DNA of 64,000 nt from Chloroflexi bacterium 44-23 (GTDB lineage Bacteria; Chloroflexota; Anaerolineae; Anaerolineales; Anaerolineaceae), in NCBI GenBank assembly GCA_001899005.1, contig MKUW01000007.1, forward strand, positions 341,782 through 405,781, written 5' to 3'. The notes under the pieces are model-generated. The model was not told the DNA's origin. It saw only the letters and a program-made list of their open reading frames with translations, and did no database searches. Within the stretch, counting starts at the first letter, position 1. Each line of letters starts with the position of its first letter. Position numbers and translations under genes: made by a program. This document shows, piece by piece, positions 17,372 through 25,679 of the stretch.

Positions 17372-18343
17372 TTAATCATCTCCGCTACGTTCAACAGGCC
17401 CCAGAATCACTTCGATTTGGTCCAAAACATCATCTGTTAATTCCTTTTGAGTGTCGGCTGCCATTAGATTTTCATCCAATTGTTCCAATCTTGTTGCACC
17501 TGTAATAACAGAAGATACTTCTTTACGGCGCAATAACCAGGCAATCGCAAGTTGGGATGTCGTGATCTCAAGCTGATTGGCTATGGCAGTCAGAGATTTC
17601 ACCTTTGCAATTCGTTCTGGCGTAACCAGATCGCGGACCCAGCTCATATTTTGGAGCGAACCACGCGAATCTTCTGGAATACCATCGTTATATTTCCCGG
17701 TTAAAATTCCATTGTACAAAGGCGAAAAGGTAGTCAGACCAATGCCAAATTCACGCGTTATCTCCGAGAGTTCCTCTTCCACACGATAACGATGAAACAT
17801 ATTATATTGCGGTTGTTCAACCGTTGGCGGGATCAAATTGAGCTGCTTTGCAACACCAACAGCCTGCGTTATTAAAGCTGGCTTCCATTCAGATGTACCC
17901 CAATAGAGTATTTTGCCCTGTTGTATTAGGGTGTTCATCGTAAAAACAACTTCTTCGATAGGGGTGTCAGGGTCATGGCGGTGACAAAAATATATATCCA
18001 CATAATCGGTATCCAGGCGTTTAAGCGATGCATGGATAGCTTCGGTAATATGTTTTCTTGAAAGCCCGCGTCCATTGGGGCCAGGCATGGTCGGCCAAAA
18101 AACTTTGCTGGAAAGTACCAGACCGGTACGGGGCAAATCCTTGATAGCCTTACCCATGACAACTTCTGCCTGTCCGCCGGCGTATGCATCAGAGTTATCA
18201 AAAAATATGACCCCCTGGTCGTAGGCGGCATGAATCAAGTCACTGGATAATTTTTCATCAATTTGATTGCCCATAGTTATCCAGGCGCCTAAACCAATTT
18301 CACTGACCTTTAATCCTGATCTTCCCAGTCTACGGTAATGCAT
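17372..18343 (-). CDS. Aldo/keto reductase, voltage-gated potassium channel beta-subunit-like group
   Basis: A 323-residue AKR barrel. MHYRRLGRSGLKVSEIGLG is the family N-terminus; the catalytic Asp and Tyr appear in FFDNSDAYAGG (D49, Y54), the Lys in LSSKVFWP and the His in YFCHRHDPDTPIEE. LYWGTSEW is typical of the AKR6/YghZ-like group. It reduces carbonyls with NADPH; the physiological substrate is unknown. Its start overlaps the kamA stop (TAATG) and is preceded by GGAGGAGG, so both belong to one transcript. Confidence 0.9.
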   Translation of the reverse strand: MHYRRLGRSGLKVSEIGLGAWITMGNQIDEKLSSDLIHAAYDQGVIFFDNSDAYAGGQAEVVMGKAIKDLPRTGLVLSSKVFWPTMPGPNGRGLSRKHITEAIHASLKRLDTDYVDIYFCHRHDPDTPIEEVVFTMNTLIQQGKILYWGTSEWKPALITQAVGVAKQLNLIPPTVEQPQYNMFHRYRVEEELSEITREFGIGLTTFSPLYNGILTGKYNDGIPEDSRGSLQNMSWVRDLVTPERIAKVKSLTAIANQLEITTSQLAIAWLLRRKEVSSVITGATRLEQLDENLMAADTQKELTDDVLDQIEVILGPVERSGDD

Positions 18344-19686
18344 TATTCCTCCTCCTTTTTGGGGCTACCAATCCCTAATGGTTTCCATTTATTACTGTCA
18401 GCCCGTAGACGATGCTTACCTCCTCCACGGTTGTGTAATTCATCAAACCCTTCTGGTTTGATGAACATGGATTCCCCTTCTAAAAGCCCTAAAACGCCAC
18501 TTTGTCCGGCCTCGAACCGTTTATTACTACAGAATTCACAGGTGCTTGGATCGTGAGGTTCATAAGAAGTAGGCTCTTCATATGCAGTGACATACGCTTC
18601 GTAATTTCGTAAGACGACTTTGTGATCGGAAGCACTGAGCATGTAATTGGGCATTACAGGTATTTTTCCGCCTCCGCCCGGTGCATCAACTACGAATGTC
18701 GGAACTGCGTAGCCTGAGGTATGCCCTCGAAGTCCTTCCATTATTTCAATCCCTTTCGCAACAGGAGTTCGAAAATGCCCGGCACCTTCCACCAGATCGC
18801 ATTGATAGAGATAATAGGGTCTCACACGAATGCGGACGAGATCGTGGACCAACTGACGTTGGATATTAACACAATCATTTACACCAGCCAGAAGGACAGA
18901 TTGATTTCCAAGGGGTATTCCTGCCCTCGTCAATTTGTCGCAGGCTATTTCTAATTCTTTTGAAATCTCATTGGGGTGATTCACATGAATATTTAACCAA
19001 AGAGGGTGAAATTGTTGTAACATGTCACACAATTCATCGGTTACACGCTGTGGCATGAAAACTGGAACTCTTGATCCAATGCGGATAATTTCGATATGTG
19101 GAATTTCACGTAAAGATCTTAATAATTGTTCGAGAAGTTTTGGTGCTAGAGTAAGCGGGTCTCCACCGGAAAGTAGAACATCTCTTACTTGGGGAGTTTT
19201 TCGCAAATATTCAAGCTGAGCCTCGAAATCAGATCGCGAAAACTGCTCTGTCGGGTCGCCCACAATTCTGGAACGTGTACAATAGCGGCAATACGATGCA
19301 CATTGTGTGGTGACCAGCATTAATACACGGTCCGGGTAACGATGGACCAAGCCTGGAACCGGAGAATGGCGGTCTTCTGCCAAAGAATCTTCCATCATTC
19401 CGGTGAAAGGTTGAATTTCACTTGCAGTTGGAATTACCTGCTTGCGGATTGGGTCATCTGGGTCATTTGGATCGATCAACGATGCGAAATACGGAGTTAT
19501 GTCAACCCGGAAGAGGTCGGTGGCACTTAATGCTTTAATTTCGCTATCTGTCAGTTTGAGAATGTTGTTGAAATCCTCGACTGAATTCAAGCGATGACTA
19601 AGCTGCCAACGCCAATTATCCCATTTTTCATCCGGAATATCCTGATAATAGGGCGCGCGTTTTGAAATAAAAGTTGTTTTTGCCAT
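18343..19686 (-). CDS. kamA: Lysine 2,3-aminomutase (radical SAM, PLP)
   Basis: The 447-residue enzyme has the radical SAM cluster motif CASYCRYC (CxxxCxxC) near residue 135 and the PLP-lysine motif DAPGGGGKIPV. The two acidic residues that bind the lysine side chain in Clostridium subterminale (D293 and D330) are both kept, in YQCDL and VVDAPGG, with the same 37-residue spacing. Glutamate 2,3-aminomutases replace them with Lys and Asn. The product is therefore likely L-beta-lysine. C-terminal cysteines in STCEFC fit the structural zinc site. No ablB acetyltransferase is adjacent; the partner gene is an aldo/keto reductase. Confidence 0.92.
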   Translation of the reverse strand: MAKTTFISKRAPYYQDIPDEKWDNWRWQLSHRLNSVEDFNNILKLTDSEIKALSATDLFRVDITPYFASLIDPNDPDDPIRKQVIPTASEIQPFTGMMEDSLAEDRHSPVPGLVHRYPDRVLMLVTTQCASYCRYCTRSRIVGDPTEQFSRSDFEAQLEYLRKTPQVRDVLLSGGDPLTLAPKLLEQLLRSLREIPHIEIIRIGSRVPVFMPQRVTDELCDMLQQFHPLWLNIHVNHPNEISKELEIACDKLTRAGIPLGNQSVLLAGVNDCVNIQRQLVHDLVRIRVRPYYLYQCDLVEGAGHFRTPVAKGIEIMEGLRGHTSGYAVPTFVVDAPGGGGKIPVMPNYMLSASDHKVVLRNYEAYVTAYEEPTSYEPHDPSTCEFCSNKRFEAGQSGVLGLLEGESMFIKPEGFDELHNRGGGKHRLRADSNKWKPLGIGSPKKEEE

Positions 19687-20092
19687 GAACTTTCCTTTAA
19701 TTTATATATGTTATACATTTATTGATCTTAATATACACGATAACGTAGTCACTTGAGAGACAGGTGAACAAAGATTTTTCATTTAGACCTAACCATATTG
19801 TATAAATTTCTGAACGCCTGGTCAAATAAGCGTAAATGAATCTTGTTATTTGATATTAAATGCAGTGAAGCTGAAATAAAGAGTAAATTGAAGAAAAATC
19901 ATATAAATGGATATTTGAATAAACCAAAAGAAAAGCGGATAAAACCATTCTTAATGTTAAGAACCAATCTTAACTACTGGAAAACCGCTTTCCGATATGT
20001 AAGTTTTGGAATTTCTTATACCACCTGCCAAGTTGATTGGTTGGGTAGGTTTTGAAAATATTAATCTCATATAAGCAAAAATAAGCACACTC
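19687..20092. other. Intergenic region, 406 bases
   Basis: AT-rich, upstream of kamA and downstream of the first ABC transporter ATPase gene, both on the minus strand. It contains a small palindrome TTCTTAATGTTAAGAA (19948-19963) inside AAAGCGG/CCGCTTT arms. A 70-codon open frame on the plus strand at 19843-20055 has no recognisable features and I do not call it a gene. Confidence 0.5.
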
Positions 20093-21646
20093 TTATTCCT
20101 GGTGTACTGTTTCCCCCGCCATCATCAATCCAATCGATTGAAAGGTGGCATCTTTTCGGTCTACAACACCCATGATCTCCCCATGGAAAATAACCGCGAT
20201 GCGATCGGCTAGAGCAAAGATTTCATCCAGATCTTCGGAGATCAATAAGGTTGCTGTACCTGCTTCACGTTGTTCAATAATACGTTCGTGGATGTACTCA
20301 GTTGCTCCGATGTCAACCCCACGAGTTGGTTGAGCGGCAATTAATACACGCGGTTGCCTGGAGATTTCACGAGCCAGGATGACTTTTTGAGCATTTCCTC
20401 CTGAAAGATTCTTGATCGGTGTATCGACCGATGGAGTTTTGACGTTAAACGTTGTCACCAATTCGGCAGAACGTTTCTCAATATTACTCATATTAAGAAA
20501 TGTTCTCGTCGAATAGATTTTCTGATCAAGATCGCGCATGATTAAATTCTCGGAAACACTGAATTCTTTAATCAACCCATCTTCATTCCTTTTTTCAGGA
20601 ATATAAGCGACCCCTTTATCGATGACCTGCATTGGTGATGCGCCGCTGATATCGTCATCATCAACCACAATCGTTCCTGATGTGGATGGCCGTAAACCTG
20701 CAATGACCTGGGCCAATTCAGGCTGACCATTTCCAGAAACTCCTGCCAAACCCAAGACTTCCCCAGCGCAGACTTCCAAACTAACATTTTTCAGCGCAGG
20801 TGTTCCACGGTCACTAAGTGCGGAGATATTCTTAATCTTAAGGCGCGCCTGGCCGCATTCGATCGTCTTATAATTCCTGACAAAGTTCATAGGGCGGCCC
20901 ACCATCATTTCCGCCAGCAAGTTCTTACTGGTATCCGCCGTATTGACCGTTCCAATATTTTTCCCATCTCGTAGAACGGTAACCCGATTTGTAAATGCCA
21001 TCACTTCATGTAATTTATGAGAAATAAAAATAAGTGCATGGCCTTCCTTTGCCATCTGAGTTAAGGTCACAAAAAAATCATCAACCTCTTGGGGGGTTAA
21101 GACAGCAGTGGGTTCGTCCAAAATCAATAAAGCAGCACCACGGTAGAGTGCTTTAATAATCTCTACTTTTTGTTGTTGGCCAACAGATAACTGCCAGATA
21201 TAGGCGTCTGGCTCTACTTCCAAACCATAAACCTCAGCCAATTCACAAATCCGTTTGGTAACCCGCTCCAAATCTGTTAAGACACCTCGTGATGAAGGCA
21301 ATCCGAGTGCAACGTTCTCCGCAACAGTTAGCGAATCTACCAGCATAAAATGTTGGTGGATCATTCCAATACCCAGGTTAATCGCATCTTTTGGCGAATG
21401 AATCAGACGCGGTTCATTGTCGAATATGATCTGGCCTTCATCCGGATGGTAAAGACCATACAATTGCTTCATTAACGTACTTTTCCCTGCTCCGTTCTCT
21501 CCTAAAAGAGCGTGAACTTCAAATGCATTCACATCAAAATTGACATGGTCATTTGCGAGGACTCCCGGGAATCGTTTCACGATTCCTTTCATTTCGAGGC
21601 AATCGATACGGGGATGTCCTGAGGGCAGTATTTGCTTTTGCGTCAT
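20093..21646 (-). CDS. BMP-family (nucleoside-type) ABC transporter, tandem ATPase
   Basis: This 517-residue protein has two ABC domains in tandem, as in sugar/nucleoside importers of the RbsA/YufO type. The first has Walker A LGENGAGKST, signature LSVGQQQK and Walker B LLILDEPT. The second has a degenerate Walker A (GVSGNGQPE) but a good signature LSGGNAQK. I take ATG 21646 rather than the TTG just before it; AGGTAGG precedes. It powers the two permeases encoded upstream. The neighbouring lipoprotein makes nucleosides the likely cargo. Confidence 0.9.
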   Translation of the reverse strand: MTQKQILPSGHPRIDCLEMKGIVKRFPGVLANDHVNFDVNAFEVHALLGENGAGKSTLMKQLYGLYHPDEGQIIFDNEPRLIHSPKDAINLGIGMIHQHFMLVDSLTVAENVALGLPSSRGVLTDLERVTKRICELAEVYGLEVEPDAYIWQLSVGQQQKVEIIKALYRGAALLILDEPTAVLTPQEVDDFFVTLTQMAKEGHALIFISHKLHEVMAFTNRVTVLRDGKNIGTVNTADTSKNLLAEMMVGRPMNFVRNYKTIECGQARLKIKNISALSDRGTPALKNVSLEVCAGEVLGLAGVSGNGQPELAQVIAGLRPSTSGTIVVDDDDISGASPMQVIDKGVAYIPEKRNEDGLIKEFSVSENLIMRDLDQKIYSTRTFLNMSNIEKRSAELVTTFNVKTPSVDTPIKNLSGGNAQKVILAREISRQPRVLIAAQPTRGVDIGATEYIHERIIEQREAGTATLLISEDLDEIFALADRIAVIFHGEIMGVVDRKDATFQSIGLMMAGETVHQE

Positions 21647-21673
21647 CAAAACCTACCTGATTGGTTGGAATTT

Positions 21674-21699
21674 GTCAGGGTGGTAATCACCACCCTGAC
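21674..21699 (-). promoter_or_regulatory. Intercistronic hairpin between bmp and the ATPase gene
   Basis: GTCAGGGTGGT and ACCACCCTGAC form a perfect 11-bp stem with a 4-base loop. No T-run follows on the minus strand. It probably protects the upstream bmp message from 3' decay or causes partial termination, giving more binding protein than ATPase. The other BMP operon has an analogous hairpin at 40051-40082. Confidence 0.75.
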
Positions 21700-21719
21700 T
21701 TGGATCTAAGAGAAAAAAT

Positions 21720-22748
21720 TTATTTACCGCCAACGCCAATGGTTATGGTGCCATCGATAATTCCCTTGACAGCTGCATCACCCTGAGCTCTAACATCTGC
21801 CGCTAAATCATAGCCTGGATTGTAGGTCATGACCAGACCATTATTTTCCAGCGTTAAAGCATATGTTTTTGCGCCTAATGTGCCTTTTTTGACCAAGCTG
21901 ATGATATCTTCCACAATTGCTGACCAGTCATAAACCTGGCAGGCGACAACAATAGAAGGGGCTAATGAAGCTTGATCAGCCTGAGTGCCAAACCAAAGCA
22001 CACCTTTTTCCTTAGCAACGCCAATTGCACCTACTACCATTTGTGCAGAGCCGGTCAATACGTCAGCACCAGCGCCGATATGGGTTTGTGCGGCTTCGGA
22101 GGCTAATGCGACGTCACTGAATGAACCGGTGTAATTGATATTGACGGTGACATCAGGTTTGGTGGCTTTCACACCAGCAACGAAACCATCAACATACAAT
22201 TTTGCATCTCCGACTTCAACCGGGCCAACCACACCAATGACACCACTCTTGTCGAGGGCGGCTGCTAAGACGCCATTGACATAACCACCTTCTTGCGAAA
22301 AAGCTTCATAAGCAAAAATGTTGGGAATATCAAATGTATCTCCAGCTGTACCCCAGGCAAAACTGGTCTTAGGAAAATCGGGGGCGATTTCCTTTAATGC
22401 TGATCCGTATTGGGATCCGTGAGCAATTACAAGGTCATAACCCTGTGAAGCATAATCACGGATCGCTGTGGCTGCATCATCCACAACAAACATATTGTCA
22501 GATACCACAAATTGGAAATTGGCTTCGCCCATATCACCTTGTATTTTTACCAGAGTCTGATACATACTCTGGCCAAAAGCCAGGTCATTCTTAGCGCTTG
22601 GAATTATCAAAGCCACTTTAAATGGTACAACAGTTTCTACTGGAGCAGATGTAGCCACTGGGGCAGCCGTCGGAGCAGCGCTTTGGCAAGCAGTGCTTAA
22701 GAGGGCAACCATCATCAACAAAATTACTAATTTGCCGAACTTTTTCAT
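21720..22748 (-). CDS. BMP family ABC transporter substrate-binding lipoprotein (operon 1)
   Basis: 342 residues from ATG 22748, which has GGAGG five bases upstream; a TTG 12 bases earlier is less likely because it lies on that ribosome-binding site. The signal peptide ends in the lipobox LSTAC near residue 20, followed by an Ala/Pro/Thr linker. The body is a Bmp/PnrA-type periplasmic-binding fold (FKVALIIPSAKNDLAFGQSM, then DLVIAHGSQYG). PnrA-like proteins bind purine nucleosides, so nucleoside uptake is inferred. It follows the permease genes and precedes the ATPase gene. Confidence 0.9.
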   Translation of the reverse strand: MKKFGKLVILLMMVALLSTACQSAAPTAAPVATSAPVETVVPFKVALIIPSAKNDLAFGQSMYQTLVKIQGDMGEANFQFVVSDNMFVVDDAATAIRDYASQGYDLVIAHGSQYGSALKEIAPDFPKTSFAWGTAGDTFDIPNIFAYEAFSQEGGYVNGVLAAALDKSGVIGVVGPVEVGDAKLYVDGFVAGVKATKPDVTVNINYTGSFSDVALASEAAQTHIGAGADVLTGSAQMVVGAIGVAKEKGVLWFGTQADQASLAPSIVVACQVYDWSAIVEDIISLVKKGTLGAKTYALTLENNGLVMTYNPGYDLAADVRAQGDAAVKGIIDGTITIGVGGK

Positions 22749-22758
22749 TTCTTCCTCC

Positions 22759-22793
22759 AAAAAAATTTACAATCCAGGGAAATCCCCGGGATT
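22759..22793 (-). terminator. Weak attenuator-like hairpin between permease and bmp genes
   Basis: On the minus strand AATCC-C-GGG pairs with CCC-T-GGATT (8 pairs, one mismatch, 5-base loop), followed by GTAAATTTTTTT. It lies in the 53-base gap between the permease stop and the bmp start. It could give partial termination. Confidence 0.4.
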
Positions 22794-22801
22794 TTACGAA
22801 T

Positions 22802-23731
22802 TTATTCCAACCGTTCGAATGCCTTGGATAAGGCTGAAGGTGGGCGAACTCGCTGTGCAGAAAGTACCAGCACAACGATTGTAAGTACATATGGGGCCAT
22901 TACTGCGATATCGGGAGAGATTGGTAAGCCAACCACCTGGACCCAAATTTGGAGAGCGTTCACAAAACTGAAAATCAAAGAACCTAACAGAACCCAGGTT
23001 GGTCGCCATCCACCAAAATAGACCAGTGCAATCGCGATAAAACCAAGACCGTTTGTAAGGTTGAATTGAAAGACATTCAATAAAGCAATTGATAGAGATG
23101 CTCCTGCTATCCCAGCTAACATACCGCCCAGGGTAACCGTGAAGTAACGAACTTTTGCAACGCTGACACCAAGCGTATCGGCCGCTTCGGGGTTTTCTCC
23201 CACCGCCCTGATTTTAAGTCCGAGTGTTGTCTTATTCAATACAAACCAGGAAATTGGAACCAGCAAGAACGCTCCGTAAACCATCACATTCTGGGTAAAT
23301 AAAATCGGACCCAAAAAAGGTATTTTACTCAAAACCGGAATTGGAACAACTGGAAAACCACTGACACTCTGAACATTGTTGATCAATTTTTGAAAGAGCA
23401 GGTCGCTCATCCCAAGACCAAATAAATATACACCAATGCCACTAATACCCTGCTCAGCATTCAGCGTTACACTGATAAAAGCCATTGCCAAACCCATAAT
23501 TAGGCCCACCAGCGCAGCCAGCAGGACGCCGCCAACCAGATTACCGGTTTTAAAAACAACATAAAAACCGGAGAAAGCTCCCATCAGCATCATGCCATCC
23601 ACACCTAAATTTAACACGCCGCTGCGTTGTCCGAAGGTTTCACCAAGAGCCGCATATAGGTAAGGAGTGGCCAGGCGAATCGCTGATGCAAGTAATCCAA
23701 TTAGAACTGAACCAGTGAAAAGATCTTCCAT
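22802..23731 (-). CDS. Nucleoside-type ABC transporter permease (second subunit, operon 1)
   Basis: A 309-residue permease with about eight hydrophobic spans and the family motif ETFGQRSGVLNLGVDGMMLMGA near residue 30. The start at ATG 23731 is chosen because GGAGG precedes it and the upstream stop is five bases away; a longer frame would overlap the neighbour by 44 bases. It forms the membrane channel with the product of 23736-24866. Confidence 0.88.
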   Translation of the reverse strand: MEDLFTGSVLIGLLASAIRLATPYLYAALGETFGQRSGVLNLGVDGMMLMGAFSGFYVVFKTGNLVGGVLLAALVGLIMGLAMAFISVTLNAEQGISGIGVYLFGLGMSDLLFQKLINNVQSVSGFPVVPIPVLSKIPFLGPILFTQNVMVYGAFLLVPISWFVLNKTTLGLKIRAVGENPEAADTLGVSVAKVRYFTVTLGGMLAGIAGASLSIALLNVFQFNLTNGLGFIAIALVYFGGWRPTWVLLGSLIFSFVNALQIWVQVVGLPISPDIAVMAPYVLTIVVLVLSAQRVRPPSALSKAFERLE

Positions 23732-23735
23732 ATGC

Positions 23736-24866
23736 TCACCCACCTCCTTCCGGCTGAGGAGATTTTTCTTCTGTAGCATCTGTCATTTTCTCCTCCAATT
23801 CCCTGATCGCCCTGCGACGAGCATTCTTGCGACGCCAAATTTCACTTGAAACCACAAAGACGACCACCAGACCGTTCAAAGCTGTAATTAGAGCAGCCGG
23901 TACCTGTACCATTCGCTGTAATTTGTTGGCGCCGACTAAAAGTGCTCCAAATAAAAAAGATGCCGGAATTGTCCCGATCGGATGCAACTGGCCAAATAAA
24001 GCAGCCACGATCCCATTGAAACCTGCCGAGCCGGTAAAGCTTGCAGCAGAACCATCTGTTATCATGAAGTGGTTAACGCCATAAACCTGAATAGCGCCGG
24101 CCAGACCAGAAAAGGCACCACTCAGCATCAATGAAAGAACAATATATTTTTTTACTTTTATGCCCGCGTAACGTGCGGCGGAAGCATTCAGACCTACTGC
24201 ACGAATTCGATATCCGATGGTTGTGCGCCAAAGGAAGAAATAAACACCTACTGCGAGCAGAACAGCAATTAATGCCCCCAGATGCAAGCGAGTTGGCACC
24301 AAACGGGGAAGGTCAAAGGCTGCTGAAAGCCTTGCAGTTTGTGGAATGGCTGCAGCACCTTTTTGGTTCTGTTGAATCAAAGGACCACGTAATAAAAGAT
24401 TCATTAATTGCACTGCAATTACATTTAACATAATGGTACTGAGGATTTCATTAACATTGAAGCGAGCCTTAAGGTAACCTGCAAGACCACCCCATAAGCC
24501 ACCCGCTATAAACCCGACAAATAATGCGATCGGAATCATGATAATCCCGGGTGCATCTGGAAAAGCCAAACCCAAGGCGATTGAGCTGAGACCGCCTAAA
24601 ACCATCTGTCCTTCTCCACCGATATTAATTACCCCGGCACGAAAAGCAATACAAATACCAATTCCCACTAATAACAAAGGTGTTGCTTTAACAATGGTAT
24701 CAGCAACAGCATTAACACTCCCGAAAGCACCTTCCAACAATGCACTGTAAGCTACCAAAGGATTTGCCCCTAACAAGATCAACATTACCGCTCCTACAGC
24801 TAATGCTGCCAGGGTAGCAATCAATGGCAATAAGGCATCAAATATAGAACTCCAACTTATCCGCAT
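23736..24866 (-). CDS. Nucleoside-type ABC transporter permease (first subunit, operon 1)
   Basis: A 376-residue permease with an N-terminal hydrophobic segment, the motif FRAGVINIGGEGQMVLGG near residue 75, and about eight to nine spans. It ends in a charged tail. It is the first recognised gene of operon 1. GGAG is 13 bases before the ATG, longer than usual, and the start overlaps the end of a possible small upstream frame (24857-24991). The heterodimeric partner is encoded directly downstream. Confidence 0.88.
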   Translation of the reverse strand: MRISWSSIFDALLPLIATLAALAVGAVMLILLGANPLVAYSALLEGAFGSVNAVADTIVKATPLLLVGIGICIAFRAGVINIGGEGQMVLGGLSSIALGLAFPDAPGIIMIPIALFVGFIAGGLWGGLAGYLKARFNVNEILSTIMLNVIAVQLMNLLLRGPLIQQNQKGAAAIPQTARLSAAFDLPRLVPTRLHLGALIAVLLAVGVYFFLWRTTIGYRIRAVGLNASAARYAGIKVKKYIVLSLMLSGAFSGLAGAIQVYGVNHFMITDGSAASFTGSAGFNGIVAALFGQLHPIGTIPASFLFGALLVGANKLQRMVQVPAALITALNGLVVVFVVSSEIWRRKNARRRAIRELEEKMTDATEEKSPQPEGGG

Positions 24867-24991
24867 TCGTTTTTCTTTACTCCTTTCGGGAGATACAGCT
24901 TACGATTTTCTTCATTCGGATTTCTAACTTCCATATTTAAAGGATCGTGTTTTGTTTTTTCTGCAATGAGAGCTAGATTCAAAAATTTCAC
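24857..24991 (-). CDS. Candidate small ORF in the leader of BMP operon 1 (44 codons)
   Basis: From a GTG at 24991 the frame encodes 44 Lys/Asn/Glu-rich residues (start VKFLNLALIAEK, end LPKGVKKNECG). Its stop overlaps the permease ATG by ten bases, which looks like translational coupling. The frame stays open back to a TAA at 25054-25052, 64 sense codons in all, and is protein-like throughout. No convincing ribosome-binding site is seen and no family is recognised. It may be a leader peptide gene, a degraded gene or chance. Confidence 0.25.
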   Translation of the reverse strand: MKFLNLALIAEKTKHDPLNMEVRNPNEENRKLYLPKGVKKNECG

Positions 24992-25053
24992 AGGGCAATA
25001 AATTCCTTTAGGTTTTTCAGCCTTATTCGATTGTAAAAAATAACTGGGTGATT

Positions 25054-25072
25054 ATGGATCAAATTGATCCAT
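25054..25072. promoter_or_regulatory. Palindromic operator candidate of BMP operon 1
   Basis: ATGGATCAAATTGATCCAT is a 19-base palindrome with 9-base arms and one central base. It lies about 16-34 bases downstream of the transcription start predicted from the TATAAT at 25100-25095, a typical repressor position. The regulator is unknown. Confidence 0.6.
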
Positions 25073-25094
25073 GAGAATGGAGGTTTATACATAT

Positions 25095-25124
25095 ATTATA
25101 TTGCAATTGTCTGACAACATGTTG
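25095..25124 (-). promoter_or_regulatory. Putative promoter of BMP operon 1
   Basis: A perfect TATAAT lies at 25100-25095 on the minus strand. The -35 zone is weak and overlaps the palindrome CAACATGTTG (25115-25124), possibly a second operator or activator site. The predicted leader to the first permease start is about 220 bases. Confidence 0.45.
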
Positions 25125-25512
25125 CCTAACAGTATGTTTCTAACATATTTACCGAAAAAATACAATGCACGATTTAACTGACTTTTTCGTGTACAGCGTT
25201 GAATTTGGCATCTTGAATAGTGATGAGAGAGTTTTTGGTATTTAAAATCCTGAAACTAATCTCAGGAAAGTAATTATTGGCGGGTCGAAAGAAATTTTAT
25301 TTATTTTCATTTAAAGGATCAACAAATAAATTGATGGGTAGAGTCAATAAGAATCATCTTTCTAACATTAGTATTGCAATTATAAAGCATTTTTCAAACC
25401 CTGATAAATTGAGATATGGCAAGTGATTTTTAACTATCAATTATTTTTGAAGAAAATCGTATTTTTTCAGTTAGACGGGGTTGGGGAGTGGTTTTAATTG
25501 GGCGAGCGCCTG

Positions 25513-25550
25513 CTTAAAAACACTCTGCACCTAATTCTTGAAATGAAACA
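25513..25550 (+). repeat. Dispersed intergenic repeat, copy B
   Basis: CTTAAAAACACTCTGCACCT followed by AATTCTTGAAATGAAACA. It matches copy A (555-590) over most of its length, and a GGGC-rich stretch precedes the core in both. It lies upstream of the hrcA promoter. Confidence 0.5.
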
Positions 25551-25593
25551 GAAAGTCTTATATCAGAATTCTATATGAATATTAGAAACTGTC

Positions 25594-25622
25594 TTGACTG
25601 TAATTTTTGCGCATGATATCAT
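25594..25622 (+). promoter_or_regulatory. Sigma-A promoter of the hrcA heat-shock operon
   Basis: TTGACT at 25594-25599, a 17-base spacer, and TATCAT at 25617-25622. The predicted start near 25629 places the CIRCE operator at about +7. Confidence 0.85.
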
Positions 25623-25635
25623 AAATCACGTATTA

Positions 25636-25662
25636 TTAGCACTCGAACCTTGCGAGTGCTAA
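25636..25662. promoter_or_regulatory. CIRCE element (HrcA operator)
   Basis: Exact consensus TTAGCACTC, nine bases, GAGTGCTAA. It lies between the promoter and the hrcA start, so HrcA represses its own operon, with release on heat shock through GroEL titration as known for this family. Confidence 0.97.
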
Positions 25663-25679
25663 AAAAAATGGTAAAAATA

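Larger units (their letters stand above)
24992..25593. other. Long divergent intergenic region between BMP operon 1 and hrcA
   Basis: It holds the putative operon 1 promoter and operator (25054-25124) and a repeat copy (25513-25550). The stretch 25125-25500 shows no gene, strong hairpin or known motif that I can support. Confidence 0.55.

Noticed and set aside
19843..20055. 70-codon plus-strand open frame between kamA and the ATPase gene
   Set aside because: Low-complexity AT-rich translation without motif or ribosome-binding site.
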